NCBI GenBank assembly: GCA_964436465.1
Contig: CAYTCV010000007.1
Span: 1 to 64,000 of the forward strand
Source: RBG-13-66-14 sp964436465
GTDB lineage: Bacteria > RBG-13-66-14
Reading direction: 5' to 3'
DNA: 64,000 bases
Shown here: one piece after another, positions 8,220-16,879 of the stretch
Numbering within the stretch: the first letter of the stretch is position 1
How the letters are laid out: each line of letters starts with the position of its first letter
Notes under the pieces: generated by a model
What the model was told of the DNA's origin: nothing
Database searches by the model: none
Seen by the model: the letters and a program-made list of their open reading frames with translations, nothing else
Made by a program: the position numbers and the translations under genes

Positions 8220-10205
8220 ATGAGCCTGGCCGAGTGGTGGCCGTGGTCCCTGCTGGTGGCTGTGGGAGTCACGGCGCTGGTCGCGCTTCTGTACCGGCGC
8301 CCGGACCTGAGGCCCGGCTGGAGGGTTCTGTTCATCCTGTTACGGGGAATCGCCATCACCCTCGCGGCGCTTCTTTTTGCCGACCTGGCCTGCCAGGTTC
8401 AGCGTCCGGGGAAGGCGCCCACCGCCGCCCTGGTCATCGACGACAGTGCCAGCATGTCCCTGGCCGACGCCGGGGGTCGCACCCGCGCCGCTCACGCCGA
8501 GGAGCTGGCGGAGGCTATCCGGGCGGCCCATCCCGAGCTCGACTGGTCGGTGTATCGGCTCGGGGAGCTTTCCGCCGGAGATTCGATGGAGGCCGTGGAG
8601 AAGCTCGCCTCCCGGCGGCCCGACCTGGCGACGGTCGTCGTAATCGGTGACGGCGGGGGGCGGATTCCCACCACGGCTCTCGACATTCCCTTTACGGTGA
8701 ACGCCGCGGTCGCCGGTGACGCGTCCGTTTTCGACCTCGTCCTCGACACTCCGCGGGGGCCACGATTGGCCCTGGCCGGCAAGCGAGCCCTGTTTCAGAC
8801 GGACGTGCGACTCGTCGGGGACGGCCCGACCGAGGCGACGGTGGTGGCCACGGCCCGGGAGGTTTTCGGCGGCCGGCGCGAGGTCGAGCTGGACCCGGCC
8901 GCGGTGGACCTGTCCGAAGGCGCGGCCGTGGCGGAGTTTCGTTTCACCCCGCCCGTCGATGGCTGGTGGCTGGTCGAGTTCGAGACGCCGCCCCTCGTAT
9001 CCGAGGCTACGCCCCTGAACAACGTCCGGCGGCTGCTGGTGGATGTTCGGCGGGGGGAGATGACGGCCCTGGTGTTGGCCGGCGAGCCGGGTCCGGAGTC
9101 CTCCTTCCTCCAACGCTCCCTGGAGCGGCTGCCCGGCGTCGAGGCGGAGCTTCTGTACCGGCGGGCCGACGGCGCCTTCTACGACGCAGACGGTAAGGCC
9201 CGGAAACCGGAGCCGGTCGCGCCCGACGCCCTGTTCCTGGTGGACCTCGTCCCCCAGGGGGAGCTTTTTTCGGAAATCTCCCGGCGCATCGCCGAGGGAA
9301 AGGGAGTGGGGCTTATCCTGGGACGACCGGGGCTGGTAGTCTCCGCGGAAGGCGCCCTCCGCGAAATCTTCCCTGTCCCCCGCAGCACGGGCGAGATACG
9401 GCTCGTCGCCGGTCAGGCGCGGGTCGTCCGGGCGACGGGCGGACCATTCAGCGGGCTGGCCGGGGCCGATTTACCCGCCCTTCTCACATACCCGGAGGGG
9501 TTGAGTGGTGCGGAGGGGGCGCCCCTGGTCTGTGAAAACCCCGCCGGACGGCGCGTTTCCGGCGCGACGCTCGCCCCGTCCGGAGCGCCGCGGGTGGTGA
9601 TGTGGGGGCGCGGGTGGTGGCGCTGGGCGCTCGATGCGGGCGCGGAAGACGAGACGCCCTACGACGTTTTCGTGTCGGACCTCTTCGCCTATCTCTCCTC
9701 GCCGGTTACCGACGACCGGCTCCTGGTGACCCTGGACCGGCGACGGGCCGTGACGGGGCGAGCCGTGGGCGTGGAAATCACCGGCGGAACCGGCGGAGAG
9801 CCGGAGTGCACGGTTCGCGGAACCGACGACGATGACGGGCTCTCGGTGGGGCTTACCGAGGCGGGGGAGAGTCGCTGGCGGGGGTCGTTCACCACGGACG
9901 GGGCCGGAGCTTATATCGTCCGCGGGGAGTTGGGCGGTCAGTCGGCCGAGGAGCCGCTGGTGGTCGAGCCCGATTTCTCCGAGTTCGAAAAGCTCGCACC
10001 GGACGCGTCCTCCCTGGCCCTGCTGGCGTCGCTCGGCGGCGGGCGGCTGCTCTCCGGTCCCGGGGACGAGCTGCCGCTCGGCCCGGGCGCCGCATCGGAG
10101 CTTTACGGCCGGGAGCCGCTCCGGGCCAGCCCGTGGATTTTAGGGGCGTTGATTGTAATCGTCGTGGTCGAGTGGTTCCTGCGCCGCCGCCAGAACCTGC
10201 GGTGA
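8220..10205 (+). CDS. VWA-like membrane protein (BatA-type architecture)
   Basis: 661 residues. Two N-terminal membrane segments (about 7-23 and 36-57) are followed by a von Willebrand A-like domain whose first MIDAS motif is visible as DDSAS. The middle is glutamine-amidotransferase-like, as in COG5426-type membrane proteins. A final hydrophobic segment (about 640-656) ends in basic residues. Such proteins often work with MoxR ATPases; one is found at 26993 but is not adjacent. GGAGG lies four bases before the ATG. Upstream codons in this frame overlap mfd and were excluded. The gene is alone and divergent from mfd. Function unknown. Confidence 0.8.
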   Translation: MSLAEWWPWSLLVAVGVTALVALLYRRPDLRPGWRVLFILLRGIAITLAALLFADLACQVQRPGKAPTAALVIDDSASMSLADAGGRTRAAHAEELAEAIRAAHPELDWSVYRLGELSAGDSMEAVEKLASRRPDLATVVVIGDGGGRIPTTALDIPFTVNAAVAGDASVFDLVLDTPRGPRLALAGKRALFQTDVRLVGDGPTEATVVATAREVFGGRREVELDPAAVDLSEGAAVAEFRFTPPVDGWWLVEFETPPLVSEATPLNNVRRLLVDVRRGEMTALVLAGEPGPESSFLQRSLERLPGVEAELLYRRADGAFYDADGKARKPEPVAPDALFLVDLVPQGELFSEISRRIAEGKGVGLILGRPGLVVSAEGALREIFPVPRSTGEIRLVAGQARVVRATGGPFSGLAGADLPALLTYPEGLSGAEGAPLVCENPAGRRVSGATLAPSGAPRVVMWGRGWWRWALDAGAEDETPYDVFVSDLFAYLSSPVTDDRLLVTLDRRRAVTGRAVGVEITGGTGGEPECTVRGTDDDDGLSVGLTEAGESRWRGSFTTDGAGAYIVRGELGGQSAEEPLVVEPDFSEFEKLAPDASSLALLASLGGGRLLSGPGDELPLGPGAASELYGREPLRASPWILGALIVIVVVEWFLRRRQNLR

Positions 10206-10209
10206 GGGA

Positions 10210-10238
10210 TTGACGGATGTATCCAGTGTAGGCATAAT
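10210..10238 (+). promoter_or_regulatory. Sigma-70-type promoter of the HEPN/MNT cassette
   Basis: TTGACG (10210-10215) and CATAAT (10233-10238) are separated by exactly 17 bases. The predicted start (about 10245) falls inside the first palindrome of the operator, so a bound repressor would cover the start site. Confidence 0.75.
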
Positions 10239-10278
10239 TGCACCCAGAATGGGTGCATACGAACCCAATATGGGTGCA
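10239..10278 (+). promoter_or_regulatory. Two-site operator of the HEPN/MNT cassette
   Basis: Site 1 is a perfect inverted repeat, TGCACCC (10239-10245), AGAAT, GGGTGCA (10251-10257). Site 2 repeats ACCC-AATAT-GGGT (10263-10275) with the right-hand half extended to GGGTGCA (10272-10278). The two centres are 21 bp apart, two helical turns, so both sites face the same side of the DNA. The likely ligand is the winged-helix domain of the first gene (autoregulation). This is inference. Confidence 0.7.
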
Positions 10279-10283
10279 ATATC

Positions 10284-10907
10284 ATGAAAAAGATGGGCGA
10301 GGCCTTATTTGGTAAAACCAGAAGGGAGATTCTCAACCTGCTCTTCCTCAACTCGAATGAGGATTACTACTACCGCCAAATAGTTCAACACGCGAATGTG
10401 GGGCAGGGAACCGTTCTGCGTGAGCTGAAGAAATTGACCTCGGCGGGTATTTTGACACGTAAAAGGGTTGGGAAACAGGTTTTCTATCGAGCCAACAAAA
10501 AGAGTCCCATTTTCAAGGAGTTAAAGGCCGTAATCGTCAAGACGACAGGCTTGGCGTATACAATCAGGGACGCACTGCGGTCCTTGGATATCTCTTTTGC
10601 CTTCATCTTCGGTTCATACGCCAGGGGAACGGAAGTGATGGAGAGTGATATTGATGTGATGGTCATTGGTTTTGTGGGGTACGATGAGGTTGTGGGCCGG
10701 TTGTGGAAAGTTGGAAAAAAGCTCGAACGTGAGGTAAATCCGGTTGTATACAACCTGGATGACTTTTTGATTAAGTGGGATGAGGGTGATAACTTTTTGA
10801 AACGGGTCCTCGATTCGGAAAAAATATATCTGTACGGAGGGGAGGATGACCTTAGGCGGGTTATTCGCGAGAGAGTTGATAAAAAAGCACCGGACAAGCC
10901 GCATTGA
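10284..10907 (+). CDS. Winged-helix/MNT nucleotidyltransferase (antitoxin of HEPN/MNT pair)
   Basis: 207 residues. Residues 1-75 form an ArsR-like winged helix (wing VGKQVFYRA). Residues about 100-190 are a minimal nucleotidyltransferase: GSYARG at 110-115 and SDID at 121-124 give the GS-x10-DxD signature. In HEPN/MNT toxin-antitoxin systems the MNT protein neutralises the HEPN RNase, in studied cases by AMPylating it. The added DNA-binding domain suggests self-regulation at the palindromes just upstream. The ATG at 10284 lacks a clear SD. The gene is clearly more AT-rich than its neighbours, a sign of transfer. It overlaps the HEPN gene by 62 bases. Confidence 0.85.
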   Translation: MKKMGEALFGKTRREILNLLFLNSNEDYYYRQIVQHANVGQGTVLRELKKLTSAGILTRKRVGKQVFYRANKKSPIFKELKAVIVKTTGLAYTIRDALRSLDISFAFIFGSYARGTEVMESDIDVMVIGFVGYDEVVGRLWKVGKKLEREVNPVVYNLDDFLIKWDEGDNFLKRVLDSEKIYLYGGEDDLRRVIRERVDKKAPDKPH

Positions 10908-11289
10908 AATTAAGCATTATCTGACCTTGATTGAGCGGGATTTGAGGGACTGTGAAGCGGAGGGACTCGGACTGGATTGGCGTTTTTCCATTGCATTCAA
11001 CGCAATCCTGCAAGCAGCCAATGCGGCCCTGGCAGTGGTGGGTTACAGGACCGGTCGTAAAGCTCATCAAGCGGTTGCCATAGAATCACTTCAATACACA
11101 TTATCCCTTGATAAATCATCCTACAGGGTTCTGGATACGTTCAGAACGAAAAGAAATGTGTCCAAGTACGAAATGTCCGGCACCATTACCGAGGGTGAAG
11201 TATCGAGAGTCGTTTCGATGGCGCATGAACTTTTCAGTGAGTTGGTGGGCTGGCTACGGGATAAACATCCCTCGTTGATAGCCGAATAA
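10846..11289 (+). CDS. HEPN-domain protein (predicted toxin RNase)
   Basis: 147 residues, nearly all helical. The HEPN catalytic pattern R-x4-6-H appears as R68-TGRKA-H74. HEPN proteins of this class are metal-independent RNases and act as toxins with an MNT partner. The ATG at 10846 has an excellent GGAGG five bases upstream and lies inside the 3' end of the MNT gene (62-base overlap), so translation is probably coupled and the partner is made first. AT-rich like the MNT gene. A strong terminator follows at once. Whether the pair acts in phage defence or plasmid-type maintenance cannot be told. Confidence 0.82.
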   Translation: MTLGGLFARELIKKHRTSRIEIKHYLTLIERDLRDCEAEGLGLDWRFSIAFNAILQAANAALAVVGYRTGRKAHQAVAIESLQYTLSLDKSSYRVLDTFRTKRNVSKYEMSGTITEGEVSRVVSMAHELFSELVGWLRDKHPSLIAE

Positions 11290-11320
11290 AAAAGGACCGG
11301 CGCAGCGCCGGCCCTTTTGT
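11290..11320. terminator. Bidirectional terminator between HEPN and atpB
   Basis: Stem 11294-11303 pairs with 11305-11314 (GG-CCGGCGC, one internal mismatch) with a T run on the right (11315-11318) and an A run on the left (11288-11293). It can stop both the rightward HEPN transcript and the leftward V/A-ATPase operon, which ends at 11338. Confidence 0.85.
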
Positions 11321-11337
11321 TATGCCCCGAAAAGCCC

Positions 11338-12636
11338 TTACTTCGCCCCGTCGGCCTCGGCGAGGAATTTCGGTAAAAACTCCTCCAGGTACTCCGGCCG
11401 GATGCGCTTGAGCTCGGACTTCGGCAGCGCCGCCAACAGGCGCCACCCCAGGTCCAGCGTCTCGAAAATCCCGCGGTCCTCGTGGTCCCCCTGGGCGATG
11501 TAGCGCCGCTCGAACTCGTCGGCGAATTTGAAGAAGACCCGGTCGATGTCCGAAAGCGCCGCCTCGCCCAGAATGACCGCCAGCTCCTGGGCCTCCTTGC
11601 CCCGGGCGTAGCCGGAGAAGAGCTGGTTGAAGACGTCGGCGTGGTCCTTGCGGGTCTTGCCCTCGCCGATTCCCTTGTCCTTCAGGCGCGACAGGGACTG
11701 CATGACGTCCACCGGCGGGTAGATGCCCTTCTTGTGCATGGCGCGGGAGAGGATGATTTGCCCCTCGGTGATGTAGCCGGTGAGGTCGGCGATGGGGTGC
11801 GTCTTGTCGTCCTCGGGCATGGTGAGGATGGGAATCTGGGTGATGGAGCCGCGGCGGTCCTTGATGCGCCCCGCGCGCTCATAGATGCTGGAGAGGTCGG
11901 TGTAGAGGTAGCCGGGATACCCGCGCCGTCCGGGAATCTCCTTCCGGGCCGCGGAAATCTCGCGCAGCGCCTCGCAGTAGTTGGTCATGTCCGTGAGGAT
12001 GACCAGCACGTGCATGTCCATCTCGTAGGCCAGGTACTCGGCGGCGGTCAGGGCCATGCGCGGGGTGGAGATGCGCTCGATGGCCGGGTCGTCGGCCAGG
12101 TTCATGAAGAGCACGGCGCGGTCGATGGCCCCGGTGCGCCGGAAGTCGTCGATGAAATACTGGGCTTCCTCGAAGGTGATGCCCATGGCCGCGAAGACGA
12201 CGCTGAACCCCTCGCCCGACTGGAGGACGTTGGACTGGCGCGCAATCTGCGCCGCCATCTGCTGGTGTGGCAAACCCGAGCCGGAGAAAATCGGCAGCTT
12301 CTGGCCGCGGACCAGGGTGTTCAGGCCGTCGATGCAGCTGATGCCGGTCTGGATGAACTCGTTGGGGTAGTCACGGGCGTAGGGGTTGATGGGGGAGCCG
12401 TTGATGTCGCGCCGCTCCTCGGGGATGATATCCGGTCCGTCGTCGATGGGCCGGCCCTGGCCGTCGAAGACCCGCCCGAGCATCTCCCGGGACACGCCCA
12501 ATTCCACNNNNNNNNNNNNNNNNNNNNNNNNNNNNNNNNNNNNNNNNNNNNNNNNNNNNNNNNNNNNNNNNNNNNNNNNNNNNNNNNNNNNNNNNNNNNN
12601 NNNNNNNACCGTGGCTTTTCCCTTTTTCTCGACCAT
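11338..12636 (-). CDS. atpB: V/A-type ATP synthase subunit B (interrupted by an assembly gap)
   Basis: Non-catalytic B subunit of the V1/A1 headpiece. After the gap it reads LGVSREMLGRVFDGQGRPID and continues through IPIFSGSGLPHQQ-type sequence, the conserved GLPH stretch replacing a canonical Walker A, to a normal C terminus. The 100 N at 12508-12607 remove codons after the ninth residue (MVEKKGKAT). B subunits usually have 70-90 residues before LGVS, so the true missing length is probably nearer 200 bases and the frame through the gap is not meaningful. It is the last gene of the operon; subunit D, which usually follows B, is absent. Confidence 0.93.
   Translation of the reverse strand: MVEKKGKATXXXXXXXXXXXXXXXXXXXXXXXXXXXXXXXXXXVELGVSREMLGRVFDGQGRPIDDGPDIIPEERRDINGSPINPYARDYPNEFIQTGISCIDGLNTLVRGQKLPIFSGSGLPHQQMAAQIARQSNVLQSGEGFSVVFAAMGITFEEAQYFIDDFRRTGAIDRAVLFMNLADDPAIERISTPRMALTAAEYLAYEMDMHVLVILTDMTNYCEALREISAARKEIPGRRGYPGYLYTDLSSIYERAGRIKDRRGSITQIPILTMPEDDKTHPIADLTGYITEGQIILSRAMHKKGIYPPVDVMQSLSRLKDKGIGEGKTRKDHADVFNQLFSGYARGKEAQELAVILGEAALSDIDRVFFKFADEFERRYIAQGDHEDRGIFETLDLGWRLLAALPKSELKRIRPEYLEEFLPKFLAEADGAK
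12508..12607. other. Assembly gap (100 N) inside atpB
   Basis: Exactly 100 N, the usual scaffold placeholder rather than a measured length. It falls in the 5' part of the subunit B gene. Confidence 0.97.
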
Positions 12637-12654
12637 CTCACCGTCCGTTTTCGG

Positions 12655-13929
12655 TTATTTCTTCACTGCGTCCCGGACCAGGGCCGTGAAACGCGGGTCA
12701 TCCCGCAGAGACCGCAGGTCCTCGTCCTCGGCGGCCTGCCCCGCGTACGGGGGATAGGCGGCGATGGCCCGCTGTAGATACTTCAATGCTTCGTCCGGCC
12801 GTCCCAGCATTGCCAGGACGCAGGTCAGGTTATAGAGCGCCTGGCGGAAGAACGAGTTGAGCTCCACGGCCCGGCGGAAGGCCTTCTCCGCCTCGGGTAG
12901 CTCGTCGCGGAAGAGGTGCACTACCCCCAGGTTGTAGTGGGCCATGTCGAAATCTTCGTTGAGCTCCACGGAGCGCCGGCAGGCCGTCAGGGCCTCGTCG
13001 AGCCGTCCCGTTTTATTGAGACCCGAGCCTAGATTGACGAAGACTCGGGGATTTTGAGGGTCGAGCTCCGCCGCGCGCTGCAGCACTCGAACGGCCTCCT
13101 CCTTCTCATTTTCGATACTCAGATGGACCCCGAGGTTGCACCAGGCGTCGGGCAAATTCGGGTTGAAGCGGATGGCTTCCCGGTAACATCCGATTGTTCT
13201 GGTGTTGTCGGCGGGGTTGCGCCCGAAGGCGAACGCCTTCCAGAACCAGTCCAGGGCAATCTTCTCCCTCTCGTTCTCCGAAATGTCCTCTACATCCATT
13301 CCGCGGCCCGGCGGGTCGCCCATGCCGTTGACTTCGTAGTATGTCAGCCGTTCCTCGTCGGGCGCATCGTCGCCGCGGTCGATGGGGTCGAACCGGCCGA
13401 CCAGTCGTCTCTCGTACAGCCTGCTCTGGGTGAGGGAGAGCGCCGTTTCCGTCGCCACGACACCGCCGGGTAGAGCATGGTTCTGCAGGACGAAGGCGGT
13501 GTTGATGGCCCGACTGAAGTGTGTCTGGGTGGAGAACTCCGGCAACTCCTCGTGGTGGATGTCTCCGATATGAACCCCAACCCGCATCTTCAGCACGTCC
13601 CCGCGCCCGGCCAGTTTGGGGTACATTTTCAGCCGTGGATGAACCGCTTTTTCCCAGTAAACGGCCCAGTTGGCCGAAACCGACAGAGCGAAGACCAGGG
13701 CGTCGTCGATTTGGTTGAAGAAGATGAGGTTGCCATCGCCCAGGTTGGTCGGCCGGAAGGGCAGCATCTTGAGCCCCCGACCGTAGGAGGCGGTGTCCAG
13801 GGCGATTCGGCTGTTTTCCCGCAGCACCATCTGGTAAACGTAATCGGGCAGATATCCCATGGCCAGTTTGCTGGCCACGAGGTCGGTGAAAACGATGGGG
13901 TAGTAAACGGGTGGTCTGTTAAATTTCAC
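12655..13929 (-). CDS. Class III cyclase-like domain plus TPR repeats
   Basis: 424 residues from a GTG that overlaps the upstream stop (GTGA). Residues 1-210 resemble a class III nucleotide cyclase homology domain. VFTDLV and LGDGNLIFF supply the two metal aspartates, RVGVHIGDI fits the following strand, and INTAFVL matches the VNxAxR segment but lacks the transition-state arginine. Residues about 240-405 hold four to five TPR units (for example DAWCNLGVHLSIENEKEEAV). Activity is therefore doubtful; a nucleotide-binding or scaffolding role is possible. It lies between subunits A and B of the V/A-ATPase, 18 bases before atpB, so it must be co-expressed with the ATPase. Confidence 0.7.
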   Translation of the reverse strand: MKFNRPPVYYPIVFTDLVASKLAMGYLPDYVYQMVLRENSRIALDTASYGRGLKMLPFRPTNLGDGNLIFFNQIDDALVFALSVSANWAVYWEKAVHPRLKMYPKLAGRGDVLKMRVGVHIGDIHHEELPEFSTQTHFSRAINTAFVLQNHALPGGVVATETALSLTQSRLYERRLVGRFDPIDRGDDAPDEERLTYYEVNGMGDPPGRGMDVEDISENEREKIALDWFWKAFAFGRNPADNTRTIGCYREAIRFNPNLPDAWCNLGVHLSIENEKEEAVRVLQRAAELDPQNPRVFVNLGSGLNKTGRLDEALTACRRSVELNEDFDMAHYNLGVVHLFRDELPEAEKAFRRAVELNSFFRQALYNLTCVLAMLGRPDEALKYLQRAIAAYPPYAGQAAEDEDLRSLRDDPRFTALVRDAVKK

Positions 13930-15044
13930 GGTTGCACCGGCGTTTCCTCCCCGGATGGAGGACAACCCGCCCAGAGCCTGTTCTCATTGACCGGCTGTTC
14001 CAGGCGCAGGACATGGTCGGTGTCCACGTACCACAGGAAGTCGGTCCAGCGCACCAGGCCGATGGTGTCCACGGTCCGGTACAGGACCGTGCCCGAGGCG
14101 GGGTCGCTCCAGGACAGACGGACGTCCACCTCCATCCCCGACCAGTTGACCAGGTCCGAGAAATATAGCTTGTTCCAGTCCAGCGCCTCTACCGTCAGCC
14201 GTTCGGCCACCTTCCACCCCGGGGCGTCCAGGTAGAGGTTGCGGATGCGTTCCTCGGTTCTGTTTTTAATCTCCTCCGCCTCGGCGGGGGTGGCGGGCGC
14301 CGGCGAGAAGAACATCTGCCCCGAGGTTACCGACTGGTCGCCCGTGTACTGGCCCTGGATGGTGAGCTGGGTGTTGTTTGCCACGCCGCCCTGCAGGGCG
14401 AGGAAGAAACGCTCCAGGTTGGCCAGTTCCGGCGTTCCGGTACCGAAATCGTTGGCCTCCCCCTCCACCCCCGTCGGCTCGGTCGGTCGTATATCCTCCG
14501 GCGGGGTCAGGGCCGCCTCGATAATCCAGTTCGCGGGATTGGGAGTTTTGACGGCGACGGAGCTGTGGGGGTAGCGCGTGAAGACGGCTCCCGAAATTTC
14601 CAGGCTGCCGGCGCGCACCACCTGGAGGGCGAGATAGTCGTTTTTAATACAAAAACTTTCGCCCCGCGGGATGTCGGCCAGCTTGACCTCACCCTTGAGG
14701 TCGCCGAGCGCCAGCCGCAGGCTCGGCTCCCGGCCGGCCTCGGAATAGCTGACCTCCGCCCGGGTCGAGGCGATTCTGCGGGTCTCACAGTCGGACAGAA
14801 CGATGTAGGTTGAAACATCCTCCTCGCGCAGAATCAAAGGCCTCTCCGGGTCCAGCGACGCGTAGAAGCTTACGAGCGGCTCGTCGGCCGGTGCTATACC
14901 CGCCGTGTCGGGGTAGGCGACCTCGGCGCTGGGGGTCATGCCGGCGAACTCGTCGTCGGGGGCCGTGCAGGCCGTAAAGAGTGTCAGGGCCGCGACCGTG
15001 ATGACCAGGCCCACGATGCGGTATGTGTTCTTCGTTTTCGGCAT
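13926..15044 (-). CDS. Predicted lipoprotein of unknown function in the V/A-ATPase operon
   Basis: 372 residues. An N-terminal basic region and a hydrophobic core end in a lipobox (FTAC, Cys26), so lipid attachment is predicted. The rest is soluble, rich in beta-strand pattern, and ends in a region with several Trp and acidic residues. No family recognised. It lies four bases after atpA and its stop overlaps the start of the cyclase-like gene (GTGA). The two genes probably act together, one outside and one inside the inner membrane, but this is inference from position only. Confidence 0.75.
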   Translation of the reverse strand: MPKTKNTYRIVGLVITVAALTLFTACTAPDDEFAGMTPSAEVAYPDTAGIAPADEPLVSFYASLDPERPLILREEDVSTYIVLSDCETRRIASTRAEVSYSEAGREPSLRLALGDLKGEVKLADIPRGESFCIKNDYLALQVVRAGSLEISGAVFTRYPHSSVAVKTPNPANWIIEAALTPPEDIRPTEPTGVEGEANDFGTGTPELANLERFFLALQGGVANNTQLTIQGQYTGDQSVTSGQMFFSPAPATPAEAEEIKNRTEERIRNLYLDAPGWKVAERLTVEALDWNKLYFSDLVNWSGMEVDVRLSWSDPASGTVLYRTVDTIGLVRWTDFLWYVDTDHVLRLEQPVNENRLWAGCPPSGEETPVQP

Positions 15045-15048
15045 GGGA

Positions 15049-16824
15049 TTACGTTCCCGGTCCTTCGGAGATGAGCTCCTCGATTTGTTTCTGCATGTCG
15101 CCTTCGATAGCGTCGAAGCTCGCTTTGACTTCCTTTTCGGGCGTGAACTTGGCGCGGGCGATTTCCTCGGAAACCGGCAGGGTGAAGAGCGCGTCCAGGT
15201 CCAACTCCGGCGTTTCGAGGGCCGCCTTGGCGGCGTGGTGGAAGCTCATGATGAGCTTGAGCATCCGGTACTGCTTGTAGGCGCTGGAGAAGGTGTCCAC
15301 GGGGTGGAACGCGTTCTGATGCAGGAAGTCCTCACGGATGGAGCGGCTGGTCTCCATGACCAGGCGGTCGTTGGGGGAGAGGGACTCCATCCCGACCAGG
15401 CGGACGATTTCCTCCAACTCCGCCTCCCGCTGCAGGAGCGCCATCGCCTCGTCGCGCATGGGTATCCAGTCCTCGCCCATCTCCTTTTTCAGGTACTCGG
15501 CGATGTTGTCGGTGTAGAGGCTGTAGGAGTTGAGCCAGCTGATGGCGGGGAAGTGGCGCTTGTAGGCCAGCTTGTCCTCCAGGCTCCAGAAGACCTTGAC
15601 CACGCGCAGGGTGGCCTGGACGACGGGGTCGGAGAGGTCGCCGCCGGCGGGGGAGACGGCGCCGATGACCGTCAGCGATGCCTCCCGCTCGTCGGAGCCG
15701 AGGCAGATGGTCCGTCCGGCCCGCTCGTAGAATTCCGCCACCCTCGTGCCCAGGTACGCGGGGTAGCCCTCCTCGCCGGGCATCTCCTCCAGGCGGCCCG
15801 ACATCTCGCGCATCGCCTCGGCCCACCGGCTGGTGGAATCGGCCATGAGCGCCACGGAGTACCCCATGTCGCGGTAGTACTCGCCGATGGTGATGCCGGT
15901 GTAGATGGATGCCTCGCGCGCCGCCACCGGCATGTTCGACGTGTTGGCTATCATCACCGTGCGGGTGATTAGAGGTTCGCCGGAGCGCGGGTCCTTGAGC
16001 TCGGGGAACTCCATGAGCACGTCGGTCATCTCGTTGCCGCGCTCGCCGCAGCCCACGTAGATGACGATTTCGGCGTTGGCCCACTTGGCGAGCTGATGCT
16101 GGATGACCGTCTTGCCGGAGCCGAAGGGCCCGGGGACGCAGGCGGTCCCACCCTTGCCCACGGGGAAGAAGGCGTCTATGACGCGCTGTCCCGAAACCAG
16201 GGGCTCATCGGGGGTCAGGCGTCGGGCGAAGGGCCGGGATTTCCGCACCGGCCAGGTGTGCATCAGCATTAGCTCCAGCTCGCCTTCCGGTGCTTTGATT
16301 TTACCGATGGGCTCATCCACGGTGTAGGAGCCGGAGTCCAGGGCGGTGAGCTTTCCCTTCACCCCCGGCGGGACCATCACGCGGTGCTCGACGAGGGCGG
16401 TCTCCGGGCACACTCCCAGGATGTCGCCGGGGACGACCTCGTCGCCGACCTTGAACTTCGGGGTGAACTCCCACTTCCGCCCGCGGTCCAGGCCGTCGGC
16501 GTGGACGCCGCGGGTGATGAAGTCTCCGGTCATTTCCCGGATGACGGCCAGCGGGCGCTGGATGCCGTCGTAGATGGAGGACATGAGCCCCGGCCCCAGC
16601 TCCACGGAAAGCGGTATGCCCGTGGTGTACACCGGCTCGCCGGGGCCTATTCCGCCCGTCTCCTCGTAGACCTGGATGCTGGCCCGGTCGCCGTCGAGCT
16701 GCACCACTTCGCCCACCAGCCTCAGCTCCGAGACCAGGACGACGTCGTACATCCGCACGCCGGACATGCCGGTGGCCACCACCAGCGGGCCGGCGACCTT
16801 GACGATGGTTCCCGTCTGCTCCAT
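15049..16824 (-). CDS. atpA: V/A-type ATP synthase subunit A (catalytic)
   Basis: 591 residues, full length. Begins TGTIVKVAGPLVVA as in the family, carries the non-homologous region typical of A subunits and the P-loop GPFGSGKTV (near residue 230). It hydrolyses or makes ATP at the A/B interfaces of the cytoplasmic headpiece. GGGAG precedes the ATG at 16824 by four bases. It follows a PH-like membrane protein gene by 55 bases. Confidence 0.96.
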   Translation of the reverse strand: MEQTGTIVKVAGPLVVATGMSGVRMYDVVLVSELRLVGEVVQLDGDRASIQVYEETGGIGPGEPVYTTGIPLSVELGPGLMSSIYDGIQRPLAVIREMTGDFITRGVHADGLDRGRKWEFTPKFKVGDEVVPGDILGVCPETALVEHRVMVPPGVKGKLTALDSGSYTVDEPIGKIKAPEGELELMLMHTWPVRKSRPFARRLTPDEPLVSGQRVIDAFFPVGKGGTACVPGPFGSGKTVIQHQLAKWANAEIVIYVGCGERGNEMTDVLMEFPELKDPRSGEPLITRTVMIANTSNMPVAAREASIYTGITIGEYYRDMGYSVALMADSTSRWAEAMREMSGRLEEMPGEEGYPAYLGTRVAEFYERAGRTICLGSDEREASLTVIGAVSPAGGDLSDPVVQATLRVVKVFWSLEDKLAYKRHFPAISWLNSYSLYTDNIAEYLKKEMGEDWIPMRDEAMALLQREAELEEIVRLVGMESLSPNDRLVMETSRSIREDFLHQNAFHPVDTFSSAYKQYRMLKLIMSFHHAAKAALETPELDLDALFTLPVSEEIARAKFTPEKEVKASFDAIEGDMQKQIEELISEGPGT

Positions 16825-16879
16825 TGAACTCCCGTTGACTCGCGGTGAATCCGTTATTCTATGTTCGTCCTCGACGGGC

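Noticed and set aside
8102..8359. N-terminal extension of Mfd by 86 residues
   Set aside because: It overlaps the divergent gene, does not resemble Mfd, and the GTG at 8101 has an ideal SD.
10239..10278. Attachment site of a mobile element
   Set aside because: The palindromes sit exactly on a promoter and start site, no matching copy flanks the cassette on the right, and no integrase is present.
12508..12607. Frameshift or true deletion in atpB
   Set aside because: The run of exactly 100 N is an assembly gap, so nothing can be concluded about the gene's integrity.
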